From positions 620,001 through 684,000 of the forward strand of contig OZ257145.1 of the NCBI GenBank assembly GCA_965279315.1: a stretch of DNA of 64,000 nucleotides. The letters run 5' to 3'. The notes under the pieces were generated by a model that ran no database searches, had not been told where the DNA came from, and saw only the letters and a program-made list of their open reading frames with translations. The position numbers and the translations under genes are program-made. The DNA comes from JAPWJZ01 sp965279315. Lineage in GTDB: Bacteria > Pseudomonadota > Alphaproteobacteria > Micavibrionales > UBA2020. Shown here one piece after another: positions 17,083-27,150 of this stretch. The number at the start of each line of letters is the position of its first letter. The stretch's first letter is position 1.

Positions 17083-18260
17083 TGCAGTCCCGCACGGCCG
17101 ACAACAGTTACCAGCGCACCGACAAATCTATCGTCGGCCGCTGGTGGTGGTCGGTCGACCGCTGGACGCTGGGGGCGCTGCTGCTGCTGGTCGTGATCGG
17201 CATCGTGCTGGTATCGGCGGCATCGCCCGCTGTCGCGGAGCGCATCCATTTGCAGCCGTTTTATTTCGTCTATCGCCATATCGCGTTTTTGGTCCCCGCC
17301 CTCGCCATCATGTTCGGCGTGTCGCTGCTGGGGCGCAAGATGCTGTGGCGCACGGCGCTGGTCGTGCTGGGCGCATCGATGGTGCTGATGCTGGCCACGA
17401 TATTTTTCGGGGTCGAGATCAAGGGCGCGACGCGCTGGATCCGCATTTTGGGCTTTTCGCTGCAGCCGTCCGAATTCGCCAAGCCTGCCTTCGCCGTTGT
17501 CTGCGCATGGCTGATGGCGCGCCATCACGCGCAGCCGGGTTTCCCCGGCCAGCAGATGGGCACCGGCGTTTATGCGATGGTGCTGGGTTTGCTGCTGCTT
17601 CAGCCCGACCTTGGCATGTCGCTGGTTTTATCGTCCATCTGGGCGGTGCAGATTTTCCTGGCGGGCCTGCCGATGCTGCTGGTGGTGGGGCTGGCGGTGC
17701 TGGGCGCGGTCGGCATTTTCGGCGCGTATATGTTCTTCCCGCATGTGGCAAGCCGCATCGACCGCTTCCTCGACCCGTCCAGCGGCGACAATTACCAGGT
17801 GCAGAAATCGCTGGACGCGTTCTCCAACGGCGGATTGTTCGGCACGGGCCCTGCGCATGGACAGGTGAAACTGAACCTGCCCGATGCCCATGCCGATTTT
17901 ATCTTTGCCGTGTGCGGCGAAGAAATGGGGCTGATTGCCGCCGTGATGCTGGTCTGCATTTTCGGTTTTATCCTGCTGCGTTCCGTCATTCGCGTGATGA
18001 ACAGCGAAGACCTCTTTATCGTCCTTGCGTCCGGCGGGTTGCTGACGCAGTTTGCATTGCAGAGCCTGATCCATATGGGGTCGTCGCTGCAACTGCTGCC
18101 GGCCAAGGGCATGACGCTGCCGTTTATCAGCTATGGCGGATCGTCGCTGCTCTCGCTCGGCCTTGCGATGGGGATGCTGCTGTCCCTCACGCGTAAACGG
18201 ACGCAAGGATCGCCCAGCTCCAACTGGCGCGGCTGGACGCTGGGGGAAAGCAATGCCTGA
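17079..18260 (+). CDS. ftsW: Septal peptidoglycan glycosyltransferase FtsW
   Basis: SEDS-family polymerase working with FtsI at the septum. 393 residues with about ten membrane helices. Signatures: GATRWIRILGFSLQPSEFAKPA, QPDLGMSLVL, and the periplasmic-loop region GTGPAHGQVKLNLPDAHADF followed by ICEEMG-type sequence (VCGEEMG) and PFISYGGSSLL. The double ATG at 17079/17082 has GGAGG upstream; the first overlaps the murD stop. Confidence 0.96.
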   Translation: MMQSRTADNSYQRTDKSIVGRWWWSVDRWTLGALLLLVVIGIVLVSAASPAVAERIHLQPFYFVYRHIAFLVPALAIMFGVSLLGRKMLWRTALVVLGASMVLMLATIFFGVEIKGATRWIRILGFSLQPSEFAKPAFAVVCAWLMARHHAQPGFPGQQMGTGVYAMVLGLLLLQPDLGMSLVLSSIWAVQIFLAGLPMLLVVGLAVLGAVGIFGAYMFFPHVASRIDRFLDPSSGDNYQVQKSLDAFSNGGLFGTGPAHGQVKLNLPDAHADFIFAVCGEEMGLIAAVMLVCIFGFILLRSVIRVMNSEDLFIVLASGGLLTQFALQSLIHMGSSLQLLPAKGMTLPFISYGGSSLLSLGLAMGMLLSLTRKRTQGSPSSNWRGWTLGESNA

Positions 18261-19344
18261 TTCCAAGACCATCGTTCTGGCGGCGGGCGGCACCGGCGGG
18301 CATTTGTTCCCGGCGGAGGCGCTGGCGCTGGAACTGGTGGGGCGCGGGCACAAGGTCGTGATTTTGACCGACAAGCGCGGCCATGCGTTCAAGAGCCTTG
18401 GCACCACGGTCAATATCCATACGGTCAAGGCTGCGACGCTGAAACCCGGCATCGTGTCGAAATTGATGGCGGTCGCCGATATGGGCATTGGCATCCTGCA
18501 ATCATTCCAGCTGCTGAAAAAATACAAGCCCGATGTGATCGTGGGTTTTGGCGGGTATCCGTCATTCCCCGGCGTGTTCGCGGGGCAGATGCTGAAAATC
18601 CCGACCATCCTGCATGAACAGAATGCGGTGCTGGGCAAGGCCAACGTGCTGCTCGCCGACCGCGCCGTGAAAATTGCGACGAGCCTGCCCGACACCAAGG
18701 GCATCAAGCCCGCGAACCAGGACAAGGTGAAGGTGACCGGCAACCCTGTGCGCGCATCGATCCTCGCCGTGCGCGACAGCGCATATGAGCTGCCGACGAC
18801 CGACCTGAAACTGTTCATCACGGGCGGCAGCCAGGCGGCGAAGGTGTTCGCCGATGTCATTCCCGACGCGGTGCAAAAACTGCCCCATGAACTGCAAAAA
18901 CGCCTCTTCGTCGTGCATCAGGTGCGCGAGGACACGATGGCCGATACCGAACGCAAATACCGCATGGCGGGCATCCGGTCGGAAATCAAATCCTTCTTCG
19001 GCGATATGCCGGAGCGGCTGAAGGCCTGCCACCTGTTTATCGGCCGCGCGGGCGCATCGACGGTGGCCGAGATTGCGGCGGTCGGCCGCCCCGCTATTTT
19101 CGTGCCTTATCCCGGGCACCAGGACATGCAGCAGAAACACAATGCCGAGGTGATTTCGAACAAGGGCGGCGCTTGGGTCATGCTGCAGGATAACTTTACG
19201 GCGGAAAGTTTGGCCGCGAAGCTTCAAGAGTTTATGCAAAATCCTCAAACCCTTGAAATCGCTGCCGCTGCTGCCAAATCCTGCGGTCAACCGTATGCGG
19301 CCAAGAATCTGGGCGATCTTGTGGAAAATCAAATTAACGGCTAA
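18253..19344 (+). CDS. murG: UDP-GlcNAc:lipid I N-acetylglucosamine transferase
   Basis: Converts lipid I to lipid II at the inner face of the membrane. 363 residues, GT28 fold. Glycine-rich N-terminal loop AAGGTGGHLFPAEALA, FGGYPSFPGV, HEQNAVLGKANVLL, GGSQAAKVF in the C-terminal donor domain, then RAGASTVAEIAAVGRPAIFVPYP with the acceptor/donor motif HQDMQQKHNAE. The ATG at 18253 overlaps the ftsW end by 8 bases, preceded by GGGGGAAAG. Confidence 0.97.
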   Translation: MPDSKTIVLAAGGTGGHLFPAEALALELVGRGHKVVILTDKRGHAFKSLGTTVNIHTVKAATLKPGIVSKLMAVADMGIGILQSFQLLKKYKPDVIVGFGGYPSFPGVFAGQMLKIPTILHEQNAVLGKANVLLADRAVKIATSLPDTKGIKPANQDKVKVTGNPVRASILAVRDSAYELPTTDLKLFITGGSQAAKVFADVIPDAVQKLPHELQKRLFVVHQVREDTMADTERKYRMAGIRSEIKSFFGDMPERLKACHLFIGRAGASTVAEIAAVGRPAIFVPYPGHQDMQQKHNAEVISNKGGAWVMLQDNFTAESLAAKLQEFMQNPQTLEIAAAAAKSCGQPYAAKNLGDLVENQING

Positions 19345-19377
19345 AACATCGTTTCAATAAAAAAAGGCGCACGGCAC

Positions 19378-20847
19378 ATGAACCTGAATTTCCCCTTCCC
19401 CATCGGCACTGTGCATATCATCGGCATCGGCGGCATCGGCATGAGCGGTTACGCCGAAGTGCTGCACCATCTGGGATATAAGGTGCAGGGGTCGGACATG
19501 TCCGAAAACGCGAATGTGGTGCGCCTGCGTTCCATCGGCATTCAGGTGGCGATCGGCCATGCGGCCGAAAACATCATCAATGGCGACGGCCAGCCCTGCG
19601 GCGTGGTCGTGAAATCGACCGCCGTGAAGGACAGCAACCCCGAAATCATCGCCGCCAAGGAACAGAACGTCCCCGTTATCCCGCGCGTCGCGCTGCTGGC
19701 GGAACTGATGAAATCGAAATGGTGCGTGAATGTCTCCGGCACGCATGGCAAGACGACCACGACATCGATGATCGGCCATGTGCTGGAAAAATCGGGGATC
19801 GACCCGACCGTCATCAATGGCGGCATCATCAATGCTTACGGTTCGAACACCCGCATGGGCAAGTCGAACTGGATGGTGGTTGAATCGGACGAGAGCGACG
19901 GCACGTTCAACAAGCTGCCGTCTGTTGCGTCGATCATCACCAATATCGACCCCGAACATATGGATTACTACGGCGATTTCGAGGCGGTGAAAGAGGCTTA
20001 TGTCGCTTACGCGCATAACCTGCCCTTCTACGGCATCGTGGTCGCCTGCATCGACCATCCGGTGGTGGCGGAGCTGATCCCGCAATTCCAGCGGCGCGTG
20101 ATTTCATACGGCTTCAGCGACAAGGCGGATTTGCAGGCGCATAACGTGCAGACGACGCCCGAGGGCCTGACCTTCGACATCCGCGTGAACTGCAACCTGC
20201 TGAAAAATTTCCCGCGCGATATCGTGGGCGTGAAGCTGCCGATGTTCGGCCCGCATAACGTGCTGAATTCCCTCACCACCTTCGCCATCGGCCATCATAT
20301 CGGCATCGAGGCGGCGCAGATCGTTTCCGCGCTTGCCAAATTCTCCGGCGTGAAGCGTCGCTTCACAACGACCGGCATCGTGAACGGCGTGACGGTCATC
20401 GACGATTACGGCCACCATCCTGTTGAAATCAACGCGGTGCTGAAGGCAGGCCGCGATGCCATCGCAGGCAATGGCGGCGGCCGCCTGATCGCGCTGATGC
20501 AGCCGCACCGTTATTCGCGCCTGTCGTCATTGTTTGACGAATTCTGCAGCTGCTTCACGCTGGCCGATGAAGTCATCATCGCCGATGTCTATGCCGCGGG
20601 CGAAGAGCCGATTGCGGGCGTGAACAAGGACGCGCTTGTCAGCTGCATCCGCCGCAACGGGAAAGACAAAGTCCACGCTCTCGACAATCCTGCGGCACTT
20701 GCCCCGATGATTGCCGATATCGTGAAGCCCGGCGATTACGTGATCTGCCTTGGCGCGGGCACGATCACCAACTGGGCCTATGCCCTGCCCAAGGAACTGG
20801 AAACCATCTGGGGCCTCAACGTAAAAAAGGCTAACGGGACGAAATAA
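19378..20847 (+). CDS. murC: UDP-N-acetylmuramate:L-alanine ligase
   Basis: First amino-acid ligase of the Mur pathway. 489 residues: HIIGIGGIGMSGYAEVL, ATP loop VSGTHGKTTTTSMIGH, ESDESDGTFNKL, NIDPEHMDYYG, IDDYGHHPVEI and HRYSRLSSLFDEF. It follows murG after a 33-base gap, one of the few true gaps in the cluster, with AAAAAAGGCG upstream of the ATG. Confidence 0.97.
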   Translation: MNLNFPFPIGTVHIIGIGGIGMSGYAEVLHHLGYKVQGSDMSENANVVRLRSIGIQVAIGHAAENIINGDGQPCGVVVKSTAVKDSNPEIIAAKEQNVPVIPRVALLAELMKSKWCVNVSGTHGKTTTTSMIGHVLEKSGIDPTVINGGIINAYGSNTRMGKSNWMVVESDESDGTFNKLPSVASIITNIDPEHMDYYGDFEAVKEAYVAYAHNLPFYGIVVACIDHPVVAELIPQFQRRVISYGFSDKADLQAHNVQTTPEGLTFDIRVNCNLLKNFPRDIVGVKLPMFGPHNVLNSLTTFAIGHHIGIEAAQIVSALAKFSGVKRRFTTTGIVNGVTVIDDYGHHPVEINAVLKAGRDAIAGNGGGRLIALMQPHRYSRLSSLFDEFCSCFTLADEVIIADVYAAGEEPIAGVNKDALVSCIRRNGKDKVHALDNPAALAPMIADIVKPGDYVICLGAGTITNWAYALPKELETIWGLNVKKANGTK

Positions 20848-20849
20848 AC

Positions 20850-21842
20850 ATGTCCGCGCTGATTTCGCCCCGTGATGACGACGGCTTCCGCTTTCCGCCC
20901 GGCCTGATCGACCGGTTGCCGGAGGTGGCGGGACGCCTCACGGAAAATACAGCGCTGGGGCATATGACATGGTTCGGCGTCGGCGGGCCTGCCGAGGTGC
21001 TGTTCAAGCCTGAAGACCGCGAAGACCTGATCAATTTCATCACCCATTGCCCGAAAGACATCCCCATCACCATGCTGGGCGTGGCATCGAACCTGATCAT
21101 CCGCGATGGCGGCGTGCCGGGCGTCGTGATCCGCCTTGGCCGCGAATTCGCGGGCATCGAGGCGCAGGGCACGGATGTGACGGCGGGCGCAGCCGCGCTC
21201 GACATGAATGTCGCGCTGACCGCGGCCAAGCATGAAATCGCAGGCCTTGAATTCCTGTCCGGCATCCCCGGCACCATCGGCGGCGCGCTGCGGATGAATG
21301 CCGGTGCCTATGGCGGGGAGACGAAAGACGCGCTGATTTCCGCCGAAGTGCTGTTCCGCGACGGCACGGTAAAAAACATGACGCCCGAAGAAATGGGGCT
21401 GTCATACCGCCATAACGGCCTGCCGAAGGACGTGATTTTCATCGGCTGCCGGTTGAAGGGCCGCGACGGCGACAAATCCGAGATCGAGGCCAAGATGGAC
21501 GAGATCAAGACCAAGCGCGCCGAAAGCCAGCCGATCCGCACGAAAACCGGCGGTTCGACCTTCGCCAATCCCGACGGGCATCGCGCATGGCAGCTGGTCG
21601 ACCAGGCGGGCTGCCGTGGATTCAAAATCGGCGGCGCGGAGATTTCGAACCTGCATTGCAACTTCATGATCAATTCCGGCGGCGCAACCGCAGCCGATAT
21701 TGAAAGACTGGGCGAAGAAGTGCGCAAACGTGTTGCCGAAAACTCGGGCATCATGTTACGCTGGGAAATCAAGCGCATCGGCATTCCGCTTGAAAAAGAC
21801 CACGACATTTTAGAATTCATGAAACGGGAAGCATCCCAATAA
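20850..21842 (+). CDS. murB: UDP-N-acetylenolpyruvoylglucosamine reductase
   Basis: FAD/NADPH-dependent formation of UDP-MurNAc. 330 residues with the FAD-binding segments TWFGVGGPAEVLFKPE, LGVASNLIIRDGG, FLSGIPGTIGGALRMNAGAYGGE, and the substrate domain TGGSTFANPDG, WQLVDQAGCRGFKIGGAEIS, LHCNFMINSGGATAADI. The start lies 2 bases after the murC stop and the last base of the stop is the first base of ddl. Confidence 0.96.
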   Translation: MSALISPRDDDGFRFPPGLIDRLPEVAGRLTENTALGHMTWFGVGGPAEVLFKPEDREDLINFITHCPKDIPITMLGVASNLIIRDGGVPGVVIRLGREFAGIEAQGTDVTAGAAALDMNVALTAAKHEIAGLEFLSGIPGTIGGALRMNAGAYGGETKDALISAEVLFRDGTVKNMTPEEMGLSYRHNGLPKDVIFIGCRLKGRDGDKSEIEAKMDEIKTKRAESQPIRTKTGGSTFANPDGHRAWQLVDQAGCRGFKIGGAEISNLHCNFMINSGGATAADIERLGEEVRKRVAENSGIMLRWEIKRIGIPLEKDHDILEFMKREASQ

Positions 21843-22780
21843 TGGCCAAGACGGTTGCAGTGTTGAAGGGTGGCTGGTCGTCGGAGCGCGACGTATCACT
21901 GTCTTCGGGTGCCGAATGCGCCAAGGCGCTCCGTCAAAAAGGCTATGACGTCAAAGAGATAGATGTGAAGCGCGACCTGATGGAGCTTGTCCGCCAGCTC
22001 AGCCCCGCGCCCGATGCGGTATTCAACGCATTGCACGGCACCTGGGGCGAAGACGGCTGCGTGCAGGGCGTGCTGGAAATCATGGGCATCCCCTATACGC
22101 ATTCCGGCCCTTTGGCTTCTGCTTTGGCGATGAACAAGCAAAAAGCAAAAGAAGTTTTGAAGCCGCTGGGCGTTCCCTGCCCCGAGGGCGAGTTGCTGCA
22201 TATCGACGATATCCGCAAAGGCAAAGTGCCGTTCAAGCAGCCCTATGTCGTGAAACCGAACAATGAAGGCTCGTCGGTCGGCGTATATATAGTGCGCCAG
22301 GGCGACAACAAGCCGCCGATGGGTTTGGATAAATGGGCATACGGGCCTTACGCACTGGTCGAAAAATACATTCCCGGCCGCGAATTGTCGGTCGGCGTGA
22401 TGGGAAAACGCGGCGAGAAGCCGCGTGCCCTGACCGTTACGGAAATCAGCACGAATTTAGATTTCTACAATTACGAAGCGAAATATGCCGCCGGCGGATC
22501 GGTTCACACCGTCCCTGCCGCTATTTCCCGCGATGTGTTCGACGAGGCGCTGCGCATCGCCGCCTTCGCGCATGAAAATTTAGGCTGCACGGGTGTCACG
22601 CGCAGCGATTTCAGGTACAATGACAACGAGCCGGGTGTTTCGGGGCTTTATTACCTCGAGACAAATACGCAACCCGGCATGACGCCTACTTCGCTGGTTC
22701 CGGAGCAGGCGTTGCACATGGGGATGAGTTTTGGGGATCTTGTGGAGTGGCTCGTCGAAAACGCGGCGGTTCACACCTAG
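21842..22780 (+). CDS. ddl: D-alanine:D-alanine ligase
   Basis: ATP-grasp ligase producing the dipeptide used by MurF. 312 residues: VLKGGWSSERDVSLSSG, ALHGTWGEDGCVQGVLE, YTHSGPLASALAMNKQKAK, VVKPNNEGSSVGVYIV, VEKYIPGRELSVGVMG and the metal-binding end YYLETNTQPGMTPTSLVPEQA. The TAATG junction couples it to murB. Confidence 0.97.
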   Translation: MAKTVAVLKGGWSSERDVSLSSGAECAKALRQKGYDVKEIDVKRDLMELVRQLSPAPDAVFNALHGTWGEDGCVQGVLEIMGIPYTHSGPLASALAMNKQKAKEVLKPLGVPCPEGELLHIDDIRKGKVPFKQPYVVKPNNEGSSVGVYIVRQGDNKPPMGLDKWAYGPYALVEKYIPGRELSVGVMGKRGEKPRALTVTEISTNLDFYNYEAKYAAGGSVHTVPAAISRDVFDEALRIAAFAHENLGCTGVTRSDFRYNDNEPGVSGLYYLETNTQPGMTPTSLVPEQALHMGMSFGDLVEWLVENAAVHT

Positions 22781-22800
22781 AGATCAAGACTTGGGGATAG

Positions 22801-23622
22801 ATGAAGCTGTTCAAAAAGCGCGAAGCACCGCTGTCGCGCCGGAGCATGCGACTTTGGCTGCTCCGATTCCGTAAAGTTGGGATCGTCATGATCGCTGTCG
22901 GCGTTATCGCCGGCGCGGGCGTTTCCTGCTGGAACAACGGCACGTTTGGCAAGATCCAGAACTGGGCGCATGAAAAAACCCTGACCGTGACCGCGGGCAT
23001 GGGTTTCAAGGTGAAGGACATCATCATCACCGGGCGCAACCGTGTTTCCGCGCCCGAACTTCTCGAAGCGCTCGGCATCAAGCAGGGCGACCCGATTTTC
23101 AACGCCGATATCGCGGCCGCGCAACTGGCGCTGTCCGAAATTTCATGGGTCAAGGATGTGTCGGTCACGCGCCGCCTGCCGGACGCCATCCATATTGAAC
23201 TGACAGAACGCCAGCCCGTCGCGTTGTGGCAGTACCAGAAAAAGATTTCGGTGATCGACATCAATGGCCGCGCGCTGACGGCGAAAAACCTCGATAAATA
23301 CCGCGACCTGCCGCTGGTGGTGGGTGAAAACGCGCCGCTGCATGTCGCCCCGCTGCTGGATCTGCTGCATGCGGAGCCTGTGGTGGCGAACCAGCTGGCA
23401 TCGGCCAGCCGCATCGGCGGCCGTCGCTGGGATCTGCGCCTGAAAAACGGCGTCACCGTGAAACTGCCGGAAAAAGACACCGAACTCGCGCTGCGCCGTC
23501 TGGCGGCAGGCGCGGAATCTGACGGCCTGTTCGATAAAAACATACTGGGCATCGACCTGCGCATCCCCGACCAGATGGTTGTGGATGCGGTGGTGACTAC
23601 GCCCCAAAAAAAGACGATCTGA
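22801..23622 (+). CDS. ftsQ: Cell division protein FtsQ
   Basis: Bitopic divisome scaffold. 273 residues: basic cytoplasmic N-terminus (KLFKKREAPLSRRSMR), one membrane helix about 28-46 (VGIVMIAVGVIAGAGVSC), a POTRA domain starting KVKDIIITGRNRVSAPELLEAL, and an FtsQ beta domain (WVKDVSVTRRLPDAIHIELTERQPVALW is spread over the POTRA/beta boundary). Located between ddl and ftsA, as usual. The ATG at 22801 follows TTGGGGATAG. Confidence 0.95.
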   Translation: MKLFKKREAPLSRRSMRLWLLRFRKVGIVMIAVGVIAGAGVSCWNNGTFGKIQNWAHEKTLTVTAGMGFKVKDIIITGRNRVSAPELLEALGIKQGDPIFNADIAAAQLALSEISWVKDVSVTRRLPDAIHIELTERQPVALWQYQKKISVIDINGRALTAKNLDKYRDLPLVVGENAPLHVAPLLDLLHAEPVVANQLASASRIGGRRWDLRLKNGVTVKLPEKDTELALRRLAAGAESDGLFDKNILGIDLRIPDQMVVDAVVTTPQKKTI

Positions 23623-23677
23623 AATAACGCTGCAAATAAAAAACTATAAAAAAAGCACACGAAGCGAGGACAAAAAG

Positions 23678-25078
23678 ATGAAGAAGAATCCCCCACAGGT
23701 GGAATCCGTTTCGGGCACGGGCCAGAACGCAACCGGAACGCCGGTGCAGCTGCCCGCGAACAGCCAGAAAACCACGCTAAAACCGGCGGCGCGCAGCAAA
23801 CAGGAAAACCTGTTTTCCCGCAACATCATCGCCGGCATCGATATCGGGTCGTCGAAAATCGTCTGCTTCATCGCCGAAATCAAGAGCCATGGCACGATCG
23901 AGGTCATCGGCATCGGCCATCAGGCATCGCGCGGCGTCAGGGCCGGCACGATCATCGACCTGAAGGCCTGCGAAACCGCCATCGCCCATGCAGTGGAGGC
24001 CGCCGAACTGATGGCGAAATCGCATTTGCAGGGCCAGCCGATCAAATCCGTTTTCGTGAATATCGCGGGACAGCATACGCTGTCGCACCGCCTGCCCGTG
24101 AATGTCCGCATCTCCGGCCATGAAGTGTCGGAGCGCGATGTGCGCAACGCATTGGCGCAGAGCCGCAACGTGGCGGTCGCCGGCCGCGACGAGCTGATCC
24201 ACGTCATCGCCGCGAATTTTTCCATCGACAAGCAAAAAGGCATCCTGGAGCCGATCGGCATGACCGGCCAGAGCCTCGATGTGATCCTCAGCCCCGTCAC
24301 CGCCATGATGCCCGTCACGCGCAACATCGCAACGGTCATGCACCAGAACCATCTGGAGGTGGAGGGATACTGCGCATCGTCCTACGCGGCCGGCCTTGCC
24401 ACGCTAGTGGAAGATGAAAAAAATCTCGGCTGCACCGTGATCGACATGGGCGGCGGATCGACCAATATCGGCGTGTTTTCCGAGGGAAAACTGGTATATA
24501 CCTCGGCGGTCGCGCTGGGCGGCCAGCATGTGACGAACGATATCGCGATCGGCCTCACCACATCCCTTGCGGATGCGGAACGCATCAAGACGCTGTATGG
24601 CGCGGCGCAAACGACGCATATGGACGACACCGCCACCATCGATGTTCCGCCGGTTGGCGAAGAAGAGCATTCGCAGCCCAATTACGTGCCGAAATCATAT
24701 CTGTGCGGCATCATCCAGCCGCGCATCGAGGAAACGTTCGAGCATGTGCGCGCGAAACTTGTCGATCACGGCATCGATAAAATCGCGGGCCGCCGCGTTG
24801 TATTGACGGGCGGCGCATCGCAGCTGCCCGGCCTCTGCGACATTGCAAAACTTATTCTCGACAAGCAGGTGCGCCTCGGCCGCCCGCAGAAAATCAAAGG
24901 CCTTGCGGAATCCACAGGCGGTCCTGCGTTTTCTGCCTGCGCCGGATTGCTTCATTACGCGGCCGAGCATGCGGAAGAAATTCCGCGCGCCCAACAAAGT
25001 TACGGCTTCAACCTGTCGATGGGCTTTTCCGGCAACGTGCTGCAAAAGGTCACCCATTGGTTGAAGGAGAATTGGTAA
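23678..25078 (+). CDS. ftsA: Cell division protein FtsA
   Basis: Actin-like protein that tethers FtsZ to the membrane. 466 residues, longer than the usual 420 because of a 45-residue polar N-terminal extension before the fold starts at NIIAGIDIGSSKIVCFIAEI. Other signatures: GVRAGTIIDLKACETAIAHAV in the 1C region, GCTVIDMGGGSTNIGVF (phosphate 2) and LTGGASQLPGL. The C-terminal amphipathic helix KVTHWLKENW is the expected membrane-targeting sequence. GAGGAC precedes the ATG. Confidence 0.96.
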   Translation: MKKNPPQVESVSGTGQNATGTPVQLPANSQKTTLKPAARSKQENLFSRNIIAGIDIGSSKIVCFIAEIKSHGTIEVIGIGHQASRGVRAGTIIDLKACETAIAHAVEAAELMAKSHLQGQPIKSVFVNIAGQHTLSHRLPVNVRISGHEVSERDVRNALAQSRNVAVAGRDELIHVIAANFSIDKQKGILEPIGMTGQSLDVILSPVTAMMPVTRNIATVMHQNHLEVEGYCASSYAAGLATLVEDEKNLGCTVIDMGGGSTNIGVFSEGKLVYTSAVALGGQHVTNDIAIGLTTSLADAERIKTLYGAAQTTHMDDTATIDVPPVGEEEHSQPNYVPKSYLCGIIQPRIEETFEHVRAKLVDHGIDKIAGRRVVLTGGASQLPGLCDIAKLILDKQVRLGRPQKIKGLAESTGGPAFSACAGLLHYAAEHAEEIPRAQQSYGFNLSMGFSGNVLQKVTHWLKENW

Positions 25079-25248
25079 GCGACTCAACACACAACGTCTT
25101 TTGCTTTTCGGCGCTTCCCCGCTTTGATTTTCGGCTTTTATTCGGGGAAATGAACGGTCAAAAAAAGTGCAACTTCAATGCAATATGACTCTGGAAAGCT
25201 TGATTCGACTTAATTAGAATCATCAAATCGAAGCGGAGGACAAAAACA

Positions 25249-27039
25249 ATGGCTATCAACATAAGAATGCAAACACAGACGAACAGACTGAAACCGAAGA
25301 TCACCGTCATTGGTGTCGGCGGCGCGGGCGGCAATGCCGTCAACAACATGATCAATTCCGGCCTTGAAGGCTGCGAGTTCCTCGTGTGCAACACGGACGC
25401 GCAAGCGCTCGAAGGAAATGAAGCCGCCCATAAAATCCAGCTCGGCGTGAATGTCACGCGTGGCCTGGGCGCCGGTGCAAATCCCGAGATCGGCTGCGCA
25501 GCCGCTGAAGAATCCATCGACGAAATCCTGGCTTATCTCGAAGGCTCGAACATGGTGTTCGTGACCTGCGGCATGGGCGGCGGCACCGGTACCGGCGCTG
25601 CTCCGGTGATTGCGGCTGCAGCGCGTGAAGCGGGCATCCTCACCATCGGCGTCGTGACCAAGCCCTTCCACTTCGAAGGCACGCATCGCATGAAGCTGGC
25701 GGAAAACGGCATTGCGGAGCTGCAAAAGCATGTGGATACGCTGATCATCATCCCCAACCAGAACCTCTTCCGCATCGCGAACGAGAAAACCACGTTCGCC
25801 GACGCGTTCAAGATGGCCGACGAAGTCCTGCAATCAGGCGTGCGCGGCGTGACCGACCTCATGGTCATGCCGGGCCTCATCAACCTTGACTTTGCGGACG
25901 TCCGCACCGTCATGGCCGAGATGGGCAAAGCCATGATGGGCACCGGCACGGGCGAAGGCGAACGCCGCGCGATCGAGGCTGCTGAAGCCGCGATCTCGAA
26001 CCCGCTGCTGGACGATGTATCGATGAAAGGCGCGCGCGGCGTGCTGATCAACGTCATCGGCGGCCTCGACATGACGCTGTTCGAAGTTGATGAAGCCATC
26101 AACCGCGTGCGCGATGAAGTCGATGCCGATGCCAACATCATCTTCGGCTCGACCTTCGACCAGACCATGAACGGCAAGATGCGCGTTTCTGTCGTCGCAA
26201 CCGGCATCGAAGCAGCTGTCGGCGTACAGGCGCGTCCCCTGCACCTCGCGGGTTCCAACGTGGAACCCTCGCGTCGCGGCGGCCTGCCCCAGGCAAAGCC
26301 TGCTGCTGCAACGACCGGCTATACCGCCTACAGCCAGGCACCCCGTGCGCCTGCTGTGCGCGAAAGCCACAGCGTTGCGACCGGCGGTTACGCTGGCGGC
26401 GTCCCTGCCTCCATCCTGCCCCAGGCGGCGGTTTCCCGCCCCGTGGTTCAGGCTTCGGCAGTCACGCAGCCTGCAACGGCGCAACGCAGCGCACCCGCAG
26501 CCGGCGACGGCTGGGAACGCACCGTTGAATCCGAAGCAGTGCAAACCGGTCATGCAGCCTCGACCACTTACGCGCCCGCAACCACTGCGACCGCGCGCAA
26601 GCTGAACGAGGACATGGACGACCTGTCCTACACGACCAAGCCTGTCACGCCCCCCGTAACGCAGAACTATCCCCAGCGTGACGTTGTGGCGACGCGTCCT
26701 GCGGCTCCCGCAGCGCCGCAGCCGCAGGCGAAACGTGTCGGCGGCAGCTTCATCCCGCCCAAGCCGCTCGATCCCCGCCAGCCTTCGGGCACCGGCGCGG
26801 ACCTGTTCGGCGGCGAGACGCTGTCGGCCCCCAAAGTCGACACCACGGAAAAGCAGCAGAAGAAGTCTCCTTCACTGTTTGAACGCTTCACGCTGCAGCG
26901 GAAGGAGGAAGTTGTTACGGCTCCCGCCCCCGTGCAATCGCGTGCAATCGAAGGCACAAACCTTTCGGTTGAAGCAGGCGGCAAGCAGGACGAAGACGAG
27001 CTGGACATTCCCGCCTTCCTGAGACGGCAGGCGAACTGA
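25249..27039 (+). CDS. ftsZ: Tubulin-like cell division GTPase FtsZ
   Basis: Forms the Z-ring. 596 residues: GTPase domain about 15-330 with VIGVGGAGGNAVNNMI, the tubulin signature GGGTGTGAAPVIA and the T7-loop NLDFADVRTVM. A long Ala/Pro/Thr-rich linker of about 230 residues follows. The C-terminal conserved peptide is DELDIPAFLRRQAN, the anchor for FtsA and regulators. GCGGAGGAC precedes the ATG. The 170-base gap after ftsA is room for a separate promoter, but no convincing -35/-10 pair was found; a TTCCCCG/CGGGGAA stem at 25115-25149 lies in it. Confidence 0.98.
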   Translation: MAINIRMQTQTNRLKPKITVIGVGGAGGNAVNNMINSGLEGCEFLVCNTDAQALEGNEAAHKIQLGVNVTRGLGAGANPEIGCAAAEESIDEILAYLEGSNMVFVTCGMGGGTGTGAAPVIAAAAREAGILTIGVVTKPFHFEGTHRMKLAENGIAELQKHVDTLIIIPNQNLFRIANEKTTFADAFKMADEVLQSGVRGVTDLMVMPGLINLDFADVRTVMAEMGKAMMGTGTGEGERRAIEAAEAAISNPLLDDVSMKGARGVLINVIGGLDMTLFEVDEAINRVRDEVDADANIIFGSTFDQTMNGKMRVSVVATGIEAAVGVQARPLHLAGSNVEPSRRGGLPQAKPAAATTGYTAYSQAPRAPAVRESHSVATGGYAGGVPASILPQAAVSRPVVQASAVTQPATAQRSAPAAGDGWERTVESEAVQTGHAASTTYAPATTATARKLNEDMDDLSYTTKPVTPPVTQNYPQRDVVATRPAAPAAPQPQAKRVGGSFIPPKPLDPRQPSGTGADLFGGETLSAPKVDTTEKQQKKSPSLFERFTLQRKEEVVTAPAPVQSRAIEGTNLSVEAGGKQDEDELDIPAFLRRQAN

Positions 27040-27066
27040 TCCAACGCTTAAAAGACTCCGCTAGAG

Positions 27067-27097
27067 AAAACCCCCGGAAGCAATTCCGGGGGTTTTT
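27067..27097 (+). terminator. Rho-independent terminator of the dcw cluster
   Basis: AACCCCCGGAA, loop GCAA, TTCCGGGGGTT then a T run. An 11-bp GC-rich stem closed by a tetraloop, 28 bases after the ftsZ stop. Confidence 0.93.
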
Positions 27098-27150
27098 CTT
27101 TGTCGGCGTATTTCGCAAGCCATTCATATTATTGATGAATTAATATCAAT

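Noticed and set aside
17144..18196. 350-residue plus-strand frame inside ftsW
   Set aside because: Out-of-frame reading of ftsW, rich in Gly, Arg and Ala, without membrane segments or motifs.
25079..25248. Separate ftsZ promoter and CtrA site in the ftsA-ftsZ gap
   Set aside because: TTAATTAGAAT resembles half a CtrA box, but the second TTAA half is missing and no good -35/-10 pair could be fixed.
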